NCBI GenBank assembly: GCA_964487155.1
Contig: CAZAQB010000082.1
Location: forward strand, 1 to 14,829
Direction: 5' to 3'
Length of the DNA stretch: 14,829 nt
DNA from: CAZAQB01 sp964487155
GTDB taxonomy: Bacteria > Pseudomonadota > Gammaproteobacteria > Nitrococcales > Nitrococcaceae
Shown: one piece after another, positions 13,022 through 14,829 of the stretch
How positions within the stretch are numbered: the first letter of the stretch is position 1
How the letters are laid out: the number at the start of each line of letters is the position of its first letter
Position numbers and translations under genes: made by a program
Notes under the pieces: model-generated
Told to the model about the DNA's origin: nothing
The model's database searches: none
Seen by the model: the letters and a program-made list of their open reading frames with translations, nothing else

Positions 13022-14605
13022 ATGATCCACACCCTCAGATCCACCCGGGGCATGGTGGTGGCCCCCCACCACCTGGCGGCCCAGGCCGGCAACGACCTGC
13101 TGCGCGACGGCGGCACGGCGGTGGAGGCCATGGTGGCGGCCGCCGCCGCCATCGCCGTGGTCTACCCCCACATGAACGCCCTCGGCGGCGACGGCTTCTG
13201 GCTCATCGCCGAGCCCGGCCAGGCCCCCATCGGCATCGACGCCTGCGGCGGCGCCGCCCGCGCCGCCAGCCGCGAGTACTACGCCGAGCGCGGCTGCGAG
13301 GCCATCCCCGCCCGGGGCCCGCTGGCGGCGCTGACCGTGCCCGGCACCGTGGCGGGCTGGGGCGCCGCGCTGGGCAGCCTGGACCGGCCCCGCTTGCCCC
13401 TGCGCCGGCTGCTGGAACCCGCCGTCTGGTACGCCCGCAACGGTGTCGCCGTCACCGACAGCCAGGCCGCCCTCACCGAGGCCAAGAGCCCCCAGATGGA
13501 CGGCGTCACCGGCTTCGCCGAGACCTTCTGCCCCGCCGGCCGGCCGCCGCGCTCCGGCGAGCTGCTGGCCAACCCGGCCCTGGCCGACACCCTGCAGCGC
13601 CTGGCCGCCGCCGGCCCCGACGACTTCTACCGGGGCGAGCTCGCCGCCGCCCTGGCCGAAGACTTGGCCGCCGCCGGCAGCCCCCTGAGCGCCGCCGACC
13701 TGGCCGCCTACCGGCCCCTGCGGGTGGCCCCCCTGGGGCTGTCCCTGGCCGGCGGGCGGGTCTACAACATGCCGCCCCCGACCCAGGGCTTGGCCTCGCT
13801 GCTGATCCTCGGCCTGTTCCAGCGCCTGGGGGTCACCGAGGCCGAGGGCTTCGAGCACCTGCACGGCCTGGTGGAGTGCACCAAGCGCGCCTTCCGGGTG
13901 CGCGACGCCCACGTCACCGACCCCCGCTGGATGGACGCCGACCCGGCGGCCTTCCTGCACCCCGGCTGGCTGGACGCCACCGCCGCCGAGATCCCCCGGC
14001 ACCAGGCCACGCCCTGGCCCCACCCGGCCGTCCCCGGCGACACCATCTGGATGGGCGCCGTGGACCACGAGGGCCGGGCGGTGAGCTTCATCCAGAGCAT
14101 CTACTGGGAGTTCGGCTCGGGCCTGGTGCTGCCCGCCACCGGCGTGCTGATGCAGAACCGGGGCATGAGCTTCTCCCTCGACCCCGCCCAGCGCCAGGCC
14201 CTGGAGCCCGGCCGCAGGCCCTTCCACACCCTGAACCCGGCGCTCGCCCGCCTGGCCGACGGCCGCACCCTGGTCTACGGCACCATGGGCGGCGAGGGCC
14301 AGCCCCAGACCCAGGCCGCCGTGTTCACCCGCCACGTGCTGTTCGGCCAGCCCCTGCAGCAGGCGGTGACCGCGCCGCGCTGGCTGCTGGGCCGCACCTG
14401 GGGCGAGGACACCACCAGCCTGAAGCTGGAGGACGGCATCCCCGAGCCGGTCATCGAGCAGCTCATCGCCGCCGGCCACCAGGTGGAGCGGGTACCGGCG
14501 TTCAGCGACATGATGGGCCACGCCGGCGCCATCGCCAGGCACCCCGACGGCCTGCTGGAGGGGGCCGCGGATCCCAGGTCTGACGGCATCGTGGCGGCGC
14601 ACTGA
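13022..14605 (+). CDS. Gamma-glutamyltransferase-family Ntn hydrolase (YwrD/HpxW-like)
   Basis: This 527-residue enzyme precursor belongs to the Ntn-hydrolase superfamily. Such proteins cleave themselves before a Thr that becomes the nucleophile. Here the likely residue is Thr341 in P-G-D-T-I-W, giving chains of about 340 and 187 residues. Other family marks are APHHLAAQAGNDLLRDGG with VVYPHMNALGGDGFW near the N-terminus; G-x-V-P-G-T-like LTVPGTVAGW; FGSGLVLPATGVLMQNRG after the nucleophile; and the oxyanion-type GTMGGEGQPQTQ. It has no signal peptide, so it is cytoplasmic, unlike classical periplasmic GGT. The DTIW motif instead of TTH and the GTMGGEGQPQ segment fit the short YwrD/HpxW branch, which includes oxamate amidohydrolase. 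The start has no clear ribosome-binding site because the 246-base element abuts it; ATG 13052 is an alternative. Confidence 0.88.
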   Translation: MIHTLRSTRGMVVAPHHLAAQAGNDLLRDGGTAVEAMVAAAAAIAVVYPHMNALGGDGFWLIAEPGQAPIGIDACGGAARAASREYYAERGCEAIPARGPLAALTVPGTVAGWGAALGSLDRPRLPLRRLLEPAVWYARNGVAVTDSQAALTEAKSPQMDGVTGFAETFCPAGRPPRSGELLANPALADTLQRLAAAGPDDFYRGELAAALAEDLAAAGSPLSAADLAAYRPLRVAPLGLSLAGGRVYNMPPPTQGLASLLILGLFQRLGVTEAEGFEHLHGLVECTKRAFRVRDAHVTDPRWMDADPAAFLHPGWLDATAAEIPRHQATPWPHPAVPGDTIWMGAVDHEGRAVSFIQSIYWEFGSGLVLPATGVLMQNRGMSFSLDPAQRQALEPGRRPFHTLNPALARLADGRTLVYGTMGGEGQPQTQAAVFTRHVLFGQPLQQAVTAPRWLLGRTWGEDTTSLKLEDGIPEPVIEQLIAAGHQVERVPAFSDMMGHAGAIARHPDGLLEGAADPRSDGIVAAH

Positions 14606-14615
14606 CCTCCAGCGC

Positions 14616-14644
14616 TTGACGCTCGGGGGGCGATCCAGTTGAAT
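14616..14644 (+). promoter_or_regulatory. Possible sigma70-type promoter of tRNA-Phe
   Basis: TTGACG (14616-14621) and TTGAAT (14639-14644) are spaced by 17 bases, immediately after the hydrolase stop. The match is good at -35 and four of six at -10. A start near 14651 would leave a leader of about 107 bases before the tRNA, longer than usual, and a hairpin would lie at its very 5' end. Confidence 0.35.
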
Positions 14645-14648
14645 ACCG

Positions 14649-14680
14649 GGCCTTGCCTGGGCCACTATCCCGGGCAGGCC
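14649..14680. terminator. Strong hairpin after the hydrolase gene, possible terminator
   Basis: GGCCT-GCCTGGG (14649-14661, one bulged T) pairs with CCCGGGCAGGCC (14669-14680) to give a 12-bp stem around a 7-base loop. A second perfect hairpin, GGTCG/CGACC (14681-14693), follows at once. There is no T-tract, so termination is not assured. It may end the TRAP operon transcript, or it may lie within the tRNA leader. Confidence 0.4.
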
Positions 14681-14757
14681 GGTCGGGACGACCGGGCCGG
14701 GGCCGGACGCTTCCGCGCCCCCCTTCGCCAAGGCCGGCGCGCGGCACTTCACAATAT

Positions 14758-14829
14758 GGCCAGGTAGCTCAGTTGGTAGAGCAGGGGACTGAAAATCCCC
14801 GTGTCGGCAGTTCGATTCTGTCCCTGGCC
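14758..14829 (+). tRNA. tRNA-Phe (anticodon GAA), 3' end cut by the window edge
   Basis: A complete cloverleaf can be read. The acceptor GGCCAGG (14758-14764) pairs with CCTGGCC (14823-14829). The D arm contains AGCTCAGTTGGTAGAGC. The anticodon stem GGGGA/TCCCC encloses the loop CTGAAAA with anticodon GAA at 14791-14793. The T arm contains GTTCGATTC. Seventy-two bases are present; the discriminator base and any encoded CCA lie outside the window. In other gammaproteobacteria a tRNA-Phe gene is, as I recall, found close after mutY-yggX; here about 6.8 kb separates them. Confidence 0.96.

Noticed and set aside
12802..14583. 593-codon plus-strand frame overlapping the hydrolase
   Set aside because: The translation is dominated by Arg/Pro/Gly runs with no domain, and a better-supported frame covers the same DNA. 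Its AT-richer beginning lies in the inverted-repeat element.
12932..14752. 606-codon open frame on the minus strand across the hydrolase gene
   Set aside because: It is antisense to a gene with clear family motifs. Its translation is low-complexity Gly/Gln/Val-rich, as expected for a shadow frame in very GC-rich DNA.

Overview
The window is very GC-rich (roughly 70% by eye) and densely coding. It looks like the chromosome of a high-GC gammaproteobacterium. The best evidence is the asmA-like, mutY, yggX run: yggX is a beta/gammaproteobacterial marker and the mutY-yggX pairing is typical of gammaproteobacteria. Multihaem cytochromes, a Crp/Fnr-type regulator and a TRAP cassette would fit an Ectothiorhodospiraceae-like respiratory or chemolithotrophic organism, but that finer placement is a guess. 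No plasmid, phage or CRISPR hallmark was seen.

Layout. (1) Positions 52-2041 hold an electron-transfer island. A four-haem secreted cytochrome c (minus strand) is divergent from a three-haem c7-type cytochrome followed by a membrane-anchored TPR protein. (2) Positions 2042-2338 separate convergent genes and carry a pair of REP-like hairpins in inverted orientation (BIME-like). (3) Positions 2339-4295 hold three minus-strand genes: a Crp/Fnr-type regulator without an iron-sulfur cysteine cluster, a MerR-family regulator with a metal-type cysteine layout, and a host-attachment (eRF1-like) domain protein. FNR-like palindromes lie upstream of both regulators. (4) Positions 4476-7955 hold a tight housekeeping operon: AsmA-like envelope protein, MutY adenine glycosylase and YggX. 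(5) Positions 7956-8159 are a second convergent gap. It carries another REP-like hairpin and two opposed arrays of a 7-base unit that can fold into a long hairpin. (6) Positions 8160-14605 form an uptake and catabolism cassette: a Lrp/AsnC-type regulator, divergent from a complete TRAP transporter (DctP, DctQ, DctM), a TSUP-type permease and a gamma-glutamyltransferase-family Ntn hydrolase. A strong sigma-54 promoter match stands ahead of dctP. (7) The window ends in tRNA-Phe(GAA), cut only after acceptor position 72.

How the genes may work together. The DctP resembles the TakP/FcbT1 (2-oxoacid and aromatic acid) group. The Ntn hydrolase resembles the short YwrD/HpxW group, which includes oxamate amidohydrolase. 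Together with an amino-acid-type regulator and a sigma-54 promoter, this suggests import and amide hydrolysis of a small nitrogen-containing acid. Oxamate, a pyruvate analogue, is the most economical candidate but is unproven.

The most unusual non-coding signals are the 246-base segment with 15-base perfect terminal inverted repeats that fills the TSUP-hydrolase gap almost exactly, and the opposed heptamer arrays at 8038-8157.
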